Source of the DNA: Fulvimonas sp. R45
Lineage (GTDB): Bacteria; Pseudomonadota; Gammaproteobacteria; Xanthomonadales; Rhodanobacteraceae
Length of the DNA stretch: 64,000 bases
Direction of reading: 5' to 3'
NCBI RefSeq assembly: GCF_030504985.1
Contig: NZ_JASERU010000006.1
Coordinates: 182,052-246,051 of the forward strand
The notes under the pieces are model-generated. The model saw nothing but the letters and a program-made list of their open reading frames with translations. It was not told where the DNA came from and searched no databases. Within the stretch, counting starts at the first letter, position 1; the number at the start of each line of letters is the position of its first letter. Below, in pieces: positions 1 to 8,619 of this stretch. Position numbers and translations under genes: made by a program.

Positions 1-190
1 TACAAAATATTAAAATTCGAATACGCGGGTACTTAAACAACATAATCCCGCATCGCATCATTTCGGTGGTGTAGACAAGTACCGGCCCGCCATCCCGGCG
101 TCCAGCCGCCTCACCATCCATCGTTCCTGCAACGGGCAACCTCGCCCGACGTCCGGCACAGCCGCATCGCGAAATGGTATTTAAAGATCA
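1..190. other. AT-rich leader upstream of the TonB receptor gene
   Basis: No gene is visible here. The first 60 bases and the last 20 are clearly richer in A/T than the rest of the window, which fits a regulatory region or the edge of an upstream intergenic space. I see no tRNA, riboswitch-like structure or transposase remnant. Confidence 0.4.
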
Positions 191-219
191 TTGACATGCT
201 TTTGTTATCTTGATATCAG
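191..219 (+). promoter_or_regulatory. Candidate sigma-70 promoter for the TonB receptor locus
   Basis: A perfect -35 hexamer TTGACA lies at 191-196. A weaker -10 hexamer TATCAG follows at 214-219 with the ideal 17-base spacer. It is about 40 bases upstream of the GTG start at 259, and a G-rich Shine-Dalgarno (GGGGGAG, 246-252) precedes that start. The position supports transcription of the receptor and possibly the whole same-strand run to the RpiR gene. The -10 match is imperfect. Confidence 0.5.
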
Positions 220-258
220 TACGTCCACGGGCCATCCGTATCTCTTGGGGGAGTTGAC

Positions 259-2556
259 GTGGACATGTATCGCTCGCCGTACGCACGCCGCTGCATCTGC
301 CTGGCCGTCGCCATGGCATTGGCCGCTCCCGCGCTCCTGCGCGCCCAGGACAACGACGGTGGCCAGGCCGCGGCACCGCCCGCCGCCGGCACGACCCGCC
401 GGCATGCCGCGGGCTCGCAGGCCGACGATGGCAAGACCACGCGCCTGGCCACGATCATCGTGACCGCCGACAAGCGCAGCGAGCCGCTGCAGAGCGTGCC
501 GATGGCGGTGTCGGTGCTGACCCAGACCCAGCTCGACCGCCAGGGCGCCACCAGCTTCAGCGACTACGTCGGCCAGGTGCCCGGCCTCAACGCGATCTCT
601 TCCGGCGAGGGCTGGACCCAGCTGGTGCTGCGCGGCATCACCTCGGGCAGCCACCAGCCCAACGCCACCGTGGGTACCTACATCGACGACTCGCCGTACG
701 GCTCCAGCACGATCTATGCGGCGGGCAGCATGCTCACGCCCGACATCGATCCCAGCGACCTGGACCACATCGAGGTGCTGCGCGGGCCGCAGGGCACGCT
801 GTACGGGTCGAACACGCTGGGCGGCCTGGTCAAGTTCGTCACCACGCCGCCCGACACCACCGAGGCCAGCGCCCATGTCGGCGTCGACGCCAGCAGCGTG
901 TCCGGCGGCGGCAACGGCTTCGGCACGCACGCCACGGTGAACATCCCGCTGGTGAAGGACACCCTGGGCCTGCGCGTCAACGCCTACGCGCGCACCGACC
1001 CCGGCTACATCGACAACGTCTCCACCGGCCAGACCGAGGTGAACGAGGCCACAGTCCGCGGCGGCCGCGCACAACTGCTCTGGACGCCGAGCGACAAGGT
1101 CTCGCTGCGCTTCTCCGCGCTGGCGCAGAACCTGGGCAGCGACGGCCTGGCCAACGGCGGCATCGACATCGATCCGGCCACCATCCGGCCGGTCCACGGC
1201 TGGGACAAGCAGGCGCGCGCCGCCGGCACCGGCCTGTTCAAGGTGAAGTACCGCCTCTACGACCTCACCGCCAGCGTCGACATGGGCTGGGGCAAGCTGG
1301 TCTCCACCACCAGCTACGGCACGCTGCGGCTGAACGAGAACGTCGACTACACCGCCGCGTACGGGCCATTGCTCAACCCGATGTTCGGCCTGTCCGACGG
1401 CGGCTATTCGGAGGCGCAGTCGATCGCGCTGAACAAGGTCACGCAAGAGCTGCGCCTGCAGTCGCCGAAGGAGCAGACCTGGGAATGGCGCACCGGCCTG
1501 TTCTTCACCCACGAACGCACCGTGGACCTGCAGGACATGGCGACCTTCGATGCGGGCACGGGCACGCCCATCGCCTTGCCCACCCTCCTGCACGTCTCGG
1601 TGGGGCCGGCGCTGTTCACCGAGTGGGCCGGCTACGGCGACCTGACCTGGCATGCCACCGACCGCTTCAGCGTGCTGGTCGGCGCCCGCTACAGCGACGA
1701 CCGCACCACCTATACGCAGGCCAACACCGGCCTGCTGATCGGCGATGCCGGCTTCACCCTGCGCAGCAGCGACCAGCCGGTCACCTACCTGTTCAATCCC
1801 AGCTACAAGTTCGGCGACGACACGATGGCCTACCTGCGCGTGGCCTCCGGCTTTCGCCCGGGCGGCGCCAACGTCGGCGTGTCGCCGGGCATGGGCGCGC
1901 CGCTGACCTTCGACCCGGACAAGCTGGTGAACTACGAGCTGGGCCTGAAGACGATGCTGCTGGACGGGCGCATGAGCCTGGACATGGACGCCTTCTACAT
2001 CGACTGGTCCAAGGTGCAGCTCACCTCGACCGTGAACGGCATCAGCTTCCTCGGCAACGGCGGCAAGGCGGTCAGCAAGGGCTTCGAGGCCAGCCTGCGC
2101 TACCACCCGGCGAGCGGCCTCACGCTGTGGGCGAACGCCTCCTACACCGCCGCACGGCTCGCCGAGGACAACCCGGCCGGCAGCGTCTACGGCCTCAAGG
2201 GCAATCCCCTGCCCTACGTGCCGAAGTGGAACGCCAACCTGGGCGCCGACTACAACTTCCCGCTCGGCAGCTGGTCCGGCTTCGTGGGCGGCAACTTCAG
2301 CTATGTCGGCCGCCGCGCCGCGGAGTTCAACCAGGTGCCCGCGCCGCGGGTCTACCTGCCCTCGTACAACAACATCAACCTGTACGCGGGGGTGAACTTC
2401 GGCGACTGGATGTTCAAGGTCTACGCCAAGAACCTGGCCAACCGCCACGGCATCACCTCGGTGTGGCCGGAGACGCTGAACCCGATGGGCAGCCCGTACA
2501 ACGCCACGCTGCAGACGCCACGCACCATCGGCGTGTCCGCCAGCGTGGATTTCTGA
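259..2556 (+). CDS. TonB-dependent outer-membrane receptor
   Basis: A 765-residue protein with a signal peptide (hydrophobic stretch, then Ala-rich cleavage region ending near residue 30), a plug domain at roughly 70-190 (with VLRGPQGTLYGSN typical of TonB receptors) and a long beta-barrel ending in Phe, as outer-membrane proteins do. It should carry a ligand across the outer membrane using TonB/ExbBD energy. Start: GTG at 259 has the better Shine-Dalgarno spacing; ATG at 265 is the alternative. The downstream serine hydrolase, dipeptide epimerase, peptide transporter and RpiR regulator point to a peptide or murein-fragment ligand. That is inference from neighbours; the receptor itself looks like the large siderophore/CirA-like group and its substrate cannot be read from sequence. 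Confidence 0.9.
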   Translation: MDMYRSPYARRCICLAVAMALAAPALLRAQDNDGGQAAAPPAAGTTRRHAAGSQADDGKTTRLATIIVTADKRSEPLQSVPMAVSVLTQTQLDRQGATSFSDYVGQVPGLNAISSGEGWTQLVLRGITSGSHQPNATVGTYIDDSPYGSSTIYAAGSMLTPDIDPSDLDHIEVLRGPQGTLYGSNTLGGLVKFVTTPPDTTEASAHVGVDASSVSGGGNGFGTHATVNIPLVKDTLGLRVNAYARTDPGYIDNVSTGQTEVNEATVRGGRAQLLWTPSDKVSLRFSALAQNLGSDGLANGGIDIDPATIRPVHGWDKQARAAGTGLFKVKYRLYDLTASVDMGWGKLVSTTSYGTLRLNENVDYTAAYGPLLNPMFGLSDGGYSEAQSIALNKVTQELRLQSPKEQTWEWRTGLFFTHERTVDLQDMATFDAGTGTPIALPTLLHVSVGPALFTEWAGYGDLTWHATDRFSVLVGARYSDDRTTYTQANTGLLIGDAGFTLRSSDQPVTYLFNPSYKFGDDTMAYLRVASGFRPGGANVGVSPGMGAPLTFDPDKLVNYELGLKTMLLDGRMSLDMDAFYIDWSKVQLTSTVNGISFLGNGGKAVSKGFEASLRYHPASGLTLWANASYTAARLAEDNPAGSVYGLKGNPLPYVPKWNANLGADYNFPLGSWSGFVGGNFSYVGRRAAEFNQVPAPRVYLPSYNNINLYAGVNFGDWMFKVYAKNLANRHGITSVWPETLNPMGSPYNATLQTPRTIGVSASVDF

Positions 2557-2593
2557 GCCGGCCCCTGCTTCCGCATACCACGGGGATCCCCGC

Positions 2594-4591
2594 ATGAACC
2601 GAGCATTGAAGGGCCTGGCCGCCTTCCTCGCCAGCCTCGGCCTGGGCGCGGTGCTGGCCCAGCCGGCGCCCGCGCCCGCCGGCAGCGTGCCATCGGCGGC
2701 GGACGCGCCGGCGTTGGCGGACACCGCACCGGCGCTGACCGCGCAGGACCTCGGCGCGTTCTTCGACGGCCTGATGCCGTACGCGCTGCGCCGCAACGAC
2801 ATCGCCGGCGGCGTGGTGGCGGTGGTCAAGGACGGCCGGCTGCTGTTCGCCCGCGGCTACGGCTATGCGGACCTGGCCAGGCGGACGCCGGTCTCTGCCG
2901 GCGGCACCCTGTTCCGGCCCGGCTCCACCTCCAAGCTGTTCACCTGGACCGCGGTGATGCAGCTGGTCGAACAGGGCAAGCTGGACCTGGACCGCGACGT
3001 CAACGCCTACCTCGATTTCCGGATCCCGCCCTACCAGGGCAAGCCGGTCACCCTGCGCGAGCTGATGACGCACACGCCGGGCTTCGAGGACGTGACCCGC
3101 GACCTGATGCCGGCCACGCCCGACCAGTTGGACCTCGGGCGTTACCTGAAGACGCACCTGCCCGCGCGCATCTTCCCGCCGGGCGAGCTGGTGGCCTATT
3201 CCAACTACGGCTGCGGCCTGGCCGGCTACATCGTGCAGCGCGTGTCCGGCCAGCCGTACGCGCAGTACGTCGAGCAGCACGTCCTGAAGCCGCTGGGGAT
3301 GGACCATTCCAGCTTCGAGCAGCCGCTGCCGCCGGCGCTGGCGCCGCTGATGTCGAAAGGCTACCAACGCGCGTCGGACGGCACGCCGCAACCGTTCGAG
3401 CTGGTCGATCCCGCACCCGCCGGTGCGCTGAGCGCCACCGCGACGGACATGGCGAAGTTCATGATCGCCCAGTTGCAGGATGGCCGTTACGGCGACGTGG
3501 AGATCCTCAAGCCGGCCACCGCGCAGCTGATGCACAGCCCGCAGTACGCGCCGGCGCCGGGCATGCCCGGCTTCGACCTCGGCTTCTACCAGGAAGACCG
3601 CAACGGCCTGCGCATCATCGGCCATGCCGGCGACACCATGGCGTTCCACAGCGACCTGCACCTGTTGCTGGACAAGGGCGTGGGCCTGTTCCTGTCCTTC
3701 AACAGCGCCGGCAATCCCGAGGCCGGCGGCACGCTGACCTTGCGCCGCGCGATCTTCCATGCCTTCCTCGACCGTTATTTCCCGGCGCCACCGCCGGCGC
3801 GGGCGCCGCTGCCGGCCAGCGCGAAGGCCGACGCGGCGAAGGTGGCCGGCTGGTACCGGAGTACCCGCCGCAACGACAGCGCGCTGAAGCTGTTCGACCT
3901 GCTCTCGCAGTTCCGGGTCGCCGCGGCGGCGGACGGCACGCTCACCGTGTCGCCGATGCTGGTCGACACCGCCGGCCGGCCGCTGCGCTGGCGCGAGGTC
4001 GCGCCGCTGCAGTACCGAGAGGTGAACGGCCGCGACCGGCTGCGCTTCGTCGCCGGTGCGGACGGCCGCATCCGCTACTGGACCACCACCTACATCCCCG
4101 CCGTGATGCTGTTCCAGCGCGTGCCGGCCGCGCACGCCAAGGGCGCCGTGCTGCCGCTCGCCGGGCTGGCGCTGCTGCTCGTGCTGCTGGCGCTGGCCGG
4201 CTGGGGACTGGGCCGCTGGCTGCGCCGCCGTTACGGCGCCGGGCTGGAACTGCCGCCGGCCCTGCGTCGCACGCGCCTGTACTCGCGGCTGGGCGCGCTG
4301 GCGCTGCTGCTCGACCTGCTCGGCTGGTTCGTGCTGCTGGGTTCCATCGGCACGCATCCGTCCCTGCTGCTGCAAGGCGCCGCGGCGCCGTGGATGACCG
4401 TGCTCTACGTGCTCGGCGTGGTCGCGCTGCTCGGCGTGCTGGCGATCGTGCTGCATGCCGTGAACGGCTGGCGGCTGGGCGGGCGTGGCCTGCGCGTGCG
4501 GCTGGGCGAGAGCGTGCTCGCGCTCGCCGCGCTCTACCTCGGCTGGTTCATCCTGGCGTTCGGGCTGGTCAGCTTCAACACGCATTTCTGA
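2594..4591 (+). CDS. Serine hydrolase of the beta-lactamase/PBP4* fold with a C-terminal membrane domain
   Basis: A 665-residue protein. A signal peptide is followed by a class C beta-lactamase-type domain (about 45-400) with the SxxK motif STSK near residue 111, a YSN motif (YxN) near 202 and HAG in place of the KTG box near 343. These are the catalytic marks of the serine hydrolase/D-aminopeptidase/PBP4* family. A linker domain follows, and about four transmembrane helices lie between 515 and 665, so the catalytic domain sits in the periplasm anchored to the inner membrane. It lies 37 bases after the TonB receptor and 9 bases before the epimerase, consistent with one transcript. Likely role: hydrolysing a peptide or ester, plausibly a D-amino-acid peptide. 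True beta-lactamase activity is not implied. Confidence 0.85.
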   Translation: MNRALKGLAAFLASLGLGAVLAQPAPAPAGSVPSAADAPALADTAPALTAQDLGAFFDGLMPYALRRNDIAGGVVAVVKDGRLLFARGYGYADLARRTPVSAGGTLFRPGSTSKLFTWTAVMQLVEQGKLDLDRDVNAYLDFRIPPYQGKPVTLRELMTHTPGFEDVTRDLMPATPDQLDLGRYLKTHLPARIFPPGELVAYSNYGCGLAGYIVQRVSGQPYAQYVEQHVLKPLGMDHSSFEQPLPPALAPLMSKGYQRASDGTPQPFELVDPAPAGALSATATDMAKFMIAQLQDGRYGDVEILKPATAQLMHSPQYAPAPGMPGFDLGFYQEDRNGLRIIGHAGDTMAFHSDLHLLLDKGVGLFLSFNSAGNPEAGGTLTLRRAIFHAFLDRYFPAPPPARAPLPASAKADAAKVAGWYRSTRRNDSALKLFDLLSQFRVAAAADGTLTVSPMLVDTAGRPLRWREVAPLQYREVNGRDRLRFVAGADGRIRYWTTTYIPAVMLFQRVPAAHAKGAVLPLAGLALLLVLLALAGWGLGRWLRRRYGAGLELPPALRRTRLYSRLGALALLLDLLGWFVLLGSIGTHPSLLLQGAAAPWMTVLYVLGVVALLGVLAIVLHAVNGWRLGGRGLRVRLGESVLALAALYLGWFILAFGLVSFNTHF

Positions 4592-4600
4592 CCGGGAGCC

Positions 4601-5632
4601 ATGATGACTCGCGACCGCCACCCGCCACTCACGCTGAGCGCGCACATCGAGAAGCTTCCGCTCAAGCAGCCTTTCCACATCACCGGCTACACCTTCACCG
4701 CCTGCGACGCGCTGGTGGTAAGCCTGCACGACGGCGAGTTCACCGGCCAGGGCGAAGGGCTGGGCGTCTACTACCGCGACGACACGCCCGCCGCGATGCT
4801 GCAGCAGGTCGAACGCCTGTGCGGACGCATCGAGCGCGGCATGACGCGCGAAGAATTGCTGGAACTGCTGCCCGCCGGCGGCGCGCGCAACGCGGTGGAT
4901 TGCGCGCTATGGGACCTCGAGGCAAAGCGCGGCCACACCTCGGTCTGGCAGCTCGCCGGGCTATCCCGGCCGGCCTCGCTGCTGACCACCTATACGCTGA
5001 GCGCCGACGCGCCGGACGAAGTGGGCGAAGCGGCGCGCGACTACGCACGCCAGGGCGCACGCGCGCTCAAGCTCAAGCTCAAGGACGACCACCTCAACGC
5101 CGAGCGCGTGCGCGCGGTGCGCGCGGCCTGCCCGGGCGCGTGGCTGATGGTGGACGCCAACCAGGGCCTCACCCGCGAGACGCTGATGCAGATGCTGCCG
5201 ACCTTCGTGGAAGCCGGCGTGGCGGTGGTCGAGCAACCCTTCCCGGTCGGCCGCGAGGCATGGTTCGACGGGCTGCACTACCCGGTGCCGCTGGCCGCCG
5301 ACGAGAGCGTGCAGGACCGCGCCGACCTGGCCGGCCTCGACGGCCGCGTGCAGGTGATCAACATCAAGCTGGACAAGTGCGGCGGCCTCACCGCCGGGCT
5401 GGCGATGGCGCGCGAGGCGCAGCGGCGCGGCTTCCGCCTGATGGTGGGCAACATGGGCGGCTCGTCGCTGTCGATGGGGCCGGCCTTCGTGCTCGGTTCG
5501 CTGTGCTCGGTGGTCGATCTGGACGGCCCGATGTTCATCCAGGCCGACCGCGAACCCGGGGTAAGCTACCGCGACGGGCACATCCGGTGCCCCGACGGGA
5601 TCTGGGGCGGACCGTGCGCCTTGCCCGCATGA
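4601..5632 (+). CDS. Dipeptide epimerase (enolase superfamily, MLE subgroup)
   Basis: A 343-residue protein with the layout of L-Ala-D/L-Glu-type epimerases: an N-terminal capping domain (1-120) and a TIM barrel. The general-base lysine region KLKLK is near 156-161. Metal ligands are Asp in VDANQG (about 184), Glu in VVEQPF (about 210) and Asp in ADES (about 234). The second catalytic lysine is in INIKLDKCGG (about 255). The family epimerises the alpha-carbon of the second residue of dipeptides and serves murein-peptide recycling or use of D-containing dipeptides. Between a periplasmic serine hydrolase and a POT transporter, this gene gives the locus its most specific functional clue. Exact dipeptide specificity cannot be assigned. 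Confidence 0.85.
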   Translation: MMTRDRHPPLTLSAHIEKLPLKQPFHITGYTFTACDALVVSLHDGEFTGQGEGLGVYYRDDTPAAMLQQVERLCGRIERGMTREELLELLPAGGARNAVDCALWDLEAKRGHTSVWQLAGLSRPASLLTTYTLSADAPDEVGEAARDYARQGARALKLKLKDDHLNAERVRAVRAACPGAWLMVDANQGLTRETLMQMLPTFVEAGVAVVEQPFPVGREAWFDGLHYPVPLAADESVQDRADLAGLDGRVQVINIKLDKCGGLTAGLAMAREAQRRGFRLMVGNMGGSSLSMGPAFVLGSLCSVVDLDGPMFIQADREPGVSYRDGHIRCPDGIWGGPCALPA

Positions 5633-5654
5633 GCTCCCCGGAGGACCGCCGCCC

Positions 5655-6974
5655 ATGACCGACGCCCGGCCGCCCGTGCGCGAACGCCGCTTCCTCGGCC
5701 ACCCGCTCGGCCTCAGCGTGCTGTTCCTCACCGAGATGTGGGAGATGTTCTCCTTCTTCGGCATGCGCGCGCTGCTGGTCTACTACATGACCCTGCGGCT
5801 GGACTTCGGGCAGGCCTACGCCTCGCTGGTCTACGGCGCCTACGCCGCCTTCGTCTACTTCACGCCGGTGTTCGGCGGCATGGTGGCGGACCGCTGGCTG
5901 GGCAAGCGCCGCTCCGTGCTGATCGGCGCCACCACCATGGCGCTGGGCCACTTCATGATGGCCGCGCCGGCGCTGTTCTATCCGGCCCTGGCCACCATCG
6001 CGCTGGGCAACGGCCTGTTCCTGCCCAGCCTGGCCAGCCAGATCGAGGGCCTGTACCGCGAAGGCGACCCGCGCAGCAGGAGCGCCTACAACATCTACTA
6101 CGTGGGCGTGAACCTGGGCGCCTTCCTGGCGCCGCTGGTCTGCGGCCTGCTGGGCGAGGTCTACGGCTGGCACTGGGGCTTCACCGCGGCCGGCGTGGGC
6201 ATGCTCGCCTCGCTGCTGATCTACCTGGCCGGCAGCCGCCACCTGCCGCCGGAACCCGCGCGCGTCGCCGCGAAGCCGGTGCAGCGCGCGCCGCTGGACC
6301 ACGCCGCGTGGCGCCGCCTCGCCTTCCTCGGCGGCGTCGCCGCGATCGTGGTGCTGTTCCGCGGCGCCTACGAGCAGGTCGGCAACACCATCGCGCTGTG
6401 GGCGGAGCTGGGCGTGGACCGACAGGTGACCGCGGGCTGGAGCATCCCGATGGCATGGTTCCAGGCGCTGGACCCGCTGATGGTGTTCATCGCCACGCCG
6501 CTGCTGGTGGCGCGCTGGGCGCGCCTGGCCAGGCGCGGCGTCGACACGCCGTCGTTGCAGCGGATGGCCTTCGGCGCCGCCGTGGTCGGACTGTCGTACG
6601 TGCTGCTGGCCGCGGTGGCGGCATGGAGCGAGGCGCGCGGCGTGCGCGCAAGCTGGCTGTGGCTGGCGGGCTGGTTCGTGCTGATGACGCTGGGCGAGCT
6701 GTACATCCTGCCGGTGGGCCTGGGCCTGTTCGGCCACCTGGCACCGGAGGGCTTCGGCGCCACCTGCATCGCGCTGTGGTTCTTCGCCGGCTTCTTCGGC
6801 AACCTGCTGGCCGGCGCGCTGGGCACGCTGTGGAGCCGGTTGCCGCACGGTGGCTTCTTCCTGCTGGTCGGCGCCGTCGCCGGCGTCGCCGCGGCCCTGC
6901 TGCTGGCGGTGGGCCTGCGCGTGGGACATGCGGAAAAACGGGATAATCCAGGCCTGACCGCCACGCTCTCATGA
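5655..6974 (+). CDS. POT/PTR-family peptide transporter (MFS)
   Basis: A 439-residue, multi-spanning inner-membrane protein of the proton-coupled oligopeptide transporter family, at the usual length (about 12-14 helices). Diagnostic segments are the helix-1 region ending in GMRALL and the signature YNIYYVGVNLGAFLAPL near residue 140. The N-terminal ExxER motif reads EMWEM here, so the conserved Arg is Met (near residue 31). The Shine-Dalgarno-like GGAGGA at 5639-5644 supports this start. It follows the dipeptide epimerase by 22 bases and precedes the RpiR regulator by 13, so it is probably co-transcribed. Likely role: import of di- or tripeptides for epimerisation and hydrolysis in the cytoplasm. 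Confidence 0.85.
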   Translation: MTDARPPVRERRFLGHPLGLSVLFLTEMWEMFSFFGMRALLVYYMTLRLDFGQAYASLVYGAYAAFVYFTPVFGGMVADRWLGKRRSVLIGATTMALGHFMMAAPALFYPALATIALGNGLFLPSLASQIEGLYREGDPRSRSAYNIYYVGVNLGAFLAPLVCGLLGEVYGWHWGFTAAGVGMLASLLIYLAGSRHLPPEPARVAAKPVQRAPLDHAAWRRLAFLGGVAAIVVLFRGAYEQVGNTIALWAELGVDRQVTAGWSIPMAWFQALDPLMVFIATPLLVARWARLARRGVDTPSLQRMAFGAAVVGLSYVLLAAVAAWSEARGVRASWLWLAGWFVLMTLGELYILPVGLGLFGHLAPEGFGATCIALWFFAGFFGNLLAGALGTLWSRLPHGGFFLLVGAVAGVAAALLLAVGLRVGHAEKRDNPGLTATLS

Positions 6975-6987
6975 CGAGACCCGCCAG

Positions 6988-7854
6988 ATGACCAAGGACC
7001 TGAAGCAGAAGCTCAAGGACCACTGGGACGGCTTCACCGCCTCGGAGCGGAAGATCGCCAATTACCTGCTGCACAACATCCGCGACCTGCCGTTCGAGAC
7101 GGCCGCCTCGCTGGGCAAGCGCGTCGGCGTGAGCCCGATGACGGTGGGGCGTTTCCTGCGCACGCTGGGCTACGAAGGCCTGGGCGAGATGAAGGAGGAG
7201 TTCCGCGGCGACGGCACCTGGCGGCATTTCTACAAGCCGCCGGAGCTGCCGCAGGACGGCGACGCGGTCGCCACGCACCTGCTGGCGGAGACCCGCGCGC
7301 TGGCCGGCGTGCACGAGCTTGCCCGCACGAAGGAATGGACGTCGGTGATCCGCCAGCTGGTCGCGGCCGACCGCGTCTCGGTGGCGAGCTTCCAGCACAG
7401 CAGCTTCCTCGGCCTGGGCCTGGCCAAGCTGCTGCAACAGGTGCGCCCGCGCGTCGCCTTCCACGACGGCGCCGACAGCGCCTGCGTCGACATGCTGCTG
7501 GACTCGACCCGGGACAGCTGCGTGGTGCTGATCGACCAGCGCCGCTATTTCCGGCAGTTCCGCGAGGTCGCCGAGCACGTGGCGCGGCGCGGCATCCCGC
7601 TGGTGCTGATCGCCGACATCGAATGCTACTGGGCGCGCGAACTCACCCCGCATGCGCTGCTGGTCCCGGCCAGCGAGGTGTGGCACAGCTACTGCGCCAT
7701 GTCGAGCCTGTTCAGCCTGATCGTGGCCGCGGTGACCGAGCACAGCGACGGCGTGATGGAGCGGCTCAGCGAGATCAACGACCTGCGCCAGGAACTGGGC
7801 TGCTACATCGACCCGCCGCGCGGCCGATCGCGCCGCACGCCCGGCGCCAAGTAG
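6988..7854 (+). CDS. RpiR/MurR-family transcriptional regulator
   Basis: A 288-residue protein with an N-terminal RpiR-type helix-turn-helix (residues 1-80, with SERKIANYLL and VGVSPMTVGRFLRTLGYEG) and a C-terminal SIS-like sensor domain (about 120-270). Family members such as MurR bind phosphosugars and control sugar or amino-sugar catabolism. It is the last gene of the receptor/hydrolase/epimerase/transporter run and is its likely local regulator. The SIS domain is divergent, so the ligand could be a murein-derived amino sugar phosphate or something unrelated. An 84-base gap separates it from the next gene. Confidence 0.85.
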   Translation: MTKDLKQKLKDHWDGFTASERKIANYLLHNIRDLPFETAASLGKRVGVSPMTVGRFLRTLGYEGLGEMKEEFRGDGTWRHFYKPPELPQDGDAVATHLLAETRALAGVHELARTKEWTSVIRQLVAADRVSVASFQHSSFLGLGLAKLLQQVRPRVAFHDGADSACVDMLLDSTRDSCVVLIDQRRYFRQFREVAEHVARRGIPLVLIADIECYWARELTPHALLVPASEVWHSYCAMSSLFSLIVAAVTEHSDGVMERLSEINDLRQELGCYIDPPRGRSRRTPGAK

Positions 7855-7938
7855 GCCCCGCCGCGGGGCGGGGGAGCCGGCGCCGGTGCCCGCGGTTCCT
7901 GCTAGCCTTGTCGCCCCGTTCCCGATCCACGTTGCCCG

Positions 7939-8619
7939 ATGCGCATACTCGTCGCCGAAGACGACCAGGCCATTGCCGCCGGCATCTGCGCCGCCCTGCG
8001 GCAGGGCGGCCACGCGGTGGACCGCGTCGAGGACGGCGCGCGCGCGCAGGCCGCGCTGAACGACACGCCCTACGACCTGCTGGTGCTCGACCTCGGCCTG
8101 CCGCGGCTGGACGGCACCGAGGTGCTGCAGCAGGCCCGCCGCCGCGGCAACCACCTGCCGGTGCTGGTGATCACCGCGCGCGACGGCGTGCGCGAGCGTG
8201 TCCGCGTGCTGGACCTGGGCGCGGACGACTATCTGGTCAAGCCGTTCGCGCTGACCGAGTTCGAGGCGCGCGTGCGCGCGCTGCTGCGGCGCTACACGGC
8301 GCAGGGCGCGCCGGAGCTGCGCTTCGGCCGGCTGCGCCTGGACCTGCCCGGCCACCGCGCCTGGGTCGACGACCGCGCGCTGACGCTCACCGCGCGCGAG
8401 TTCGGCCTGCTCGAGGCGCTGGCCACGCGGCCCGACCGCGTCACCAGCCGCGCGCAGCTGATCGAGGCGCTGTGCAACTGGGACCAGGACCTCACCGACA
8501 ACGGCCTCGACATCGCGATCTACCGGCTGCGCCGCAAGCTGGCCGGCTCCGGCACGCAGGTGCGCACCATCCGCGGCCTCGGCTACCTGCTGGAAGAAAC
8601 CTCGGAACCGGACTCATGA
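7939..8619 (+). CDS. OmpR/PhoB-family response regulator (TctD/QseB-like)
   Basis: A 226-residue two-domain regulator. The receiver domain (1-115) has the acidic pair ED at 8-9, the phosphoacceptor Asp in LLVLDLGLPRLDG near 51 and the conserved Lys in DDYLVKPF near 101. The C-terminal winged helix (about 125-220) has the usual LTAREFGLLEAL and IRGLGYLLE segments. It overlaps the kinase start by 4 bases (ATGA), which indicates translational coupling. The pair most resembles TctD/TctE or QseB/QseC systems. The stimulus and target genes cannot be read from the sequence. Confidence 0.92.
   Translation: MRILVAEDDQAIAAGICAALRQGGHAVDRVEDGARAQAALNDTPYDLLVLDLGLPRLDGTEVLQQARRRGNHLPVLVITARDGVRERVRVLDLGADDYLVKPFALTEFEARVRALLRRYTAQGAPELRFGRLRLDLPGHRAWVDDRALTLTAREFGLLEALATRPDRVTSRAQLIEALCNWDQDLTDNGLDIAIYRLRRKLAGSGTQVRTIRGLGYLLEETSEPDS

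Noticed and set aside
205..2829. Very long antisense open frame opposite the TonB receptor (and many like it in the window)
   Set aside because: High GC gives long frames on the opposite strand. The composition is Arg/Ala/Gly/Gln-rich with no domain pattern, whereas the plus strand encodes a clear receptor.
2594..4591. Beta-lactamase (antibiotic resistance) gene
   Set aside because: SxxK and YxN are present, but the fold with HxG third motif and a four-helix C-terminal domain matches serine hydrolase/D-aminopeptidase-like proteins. Neighbours suggest peptide use.
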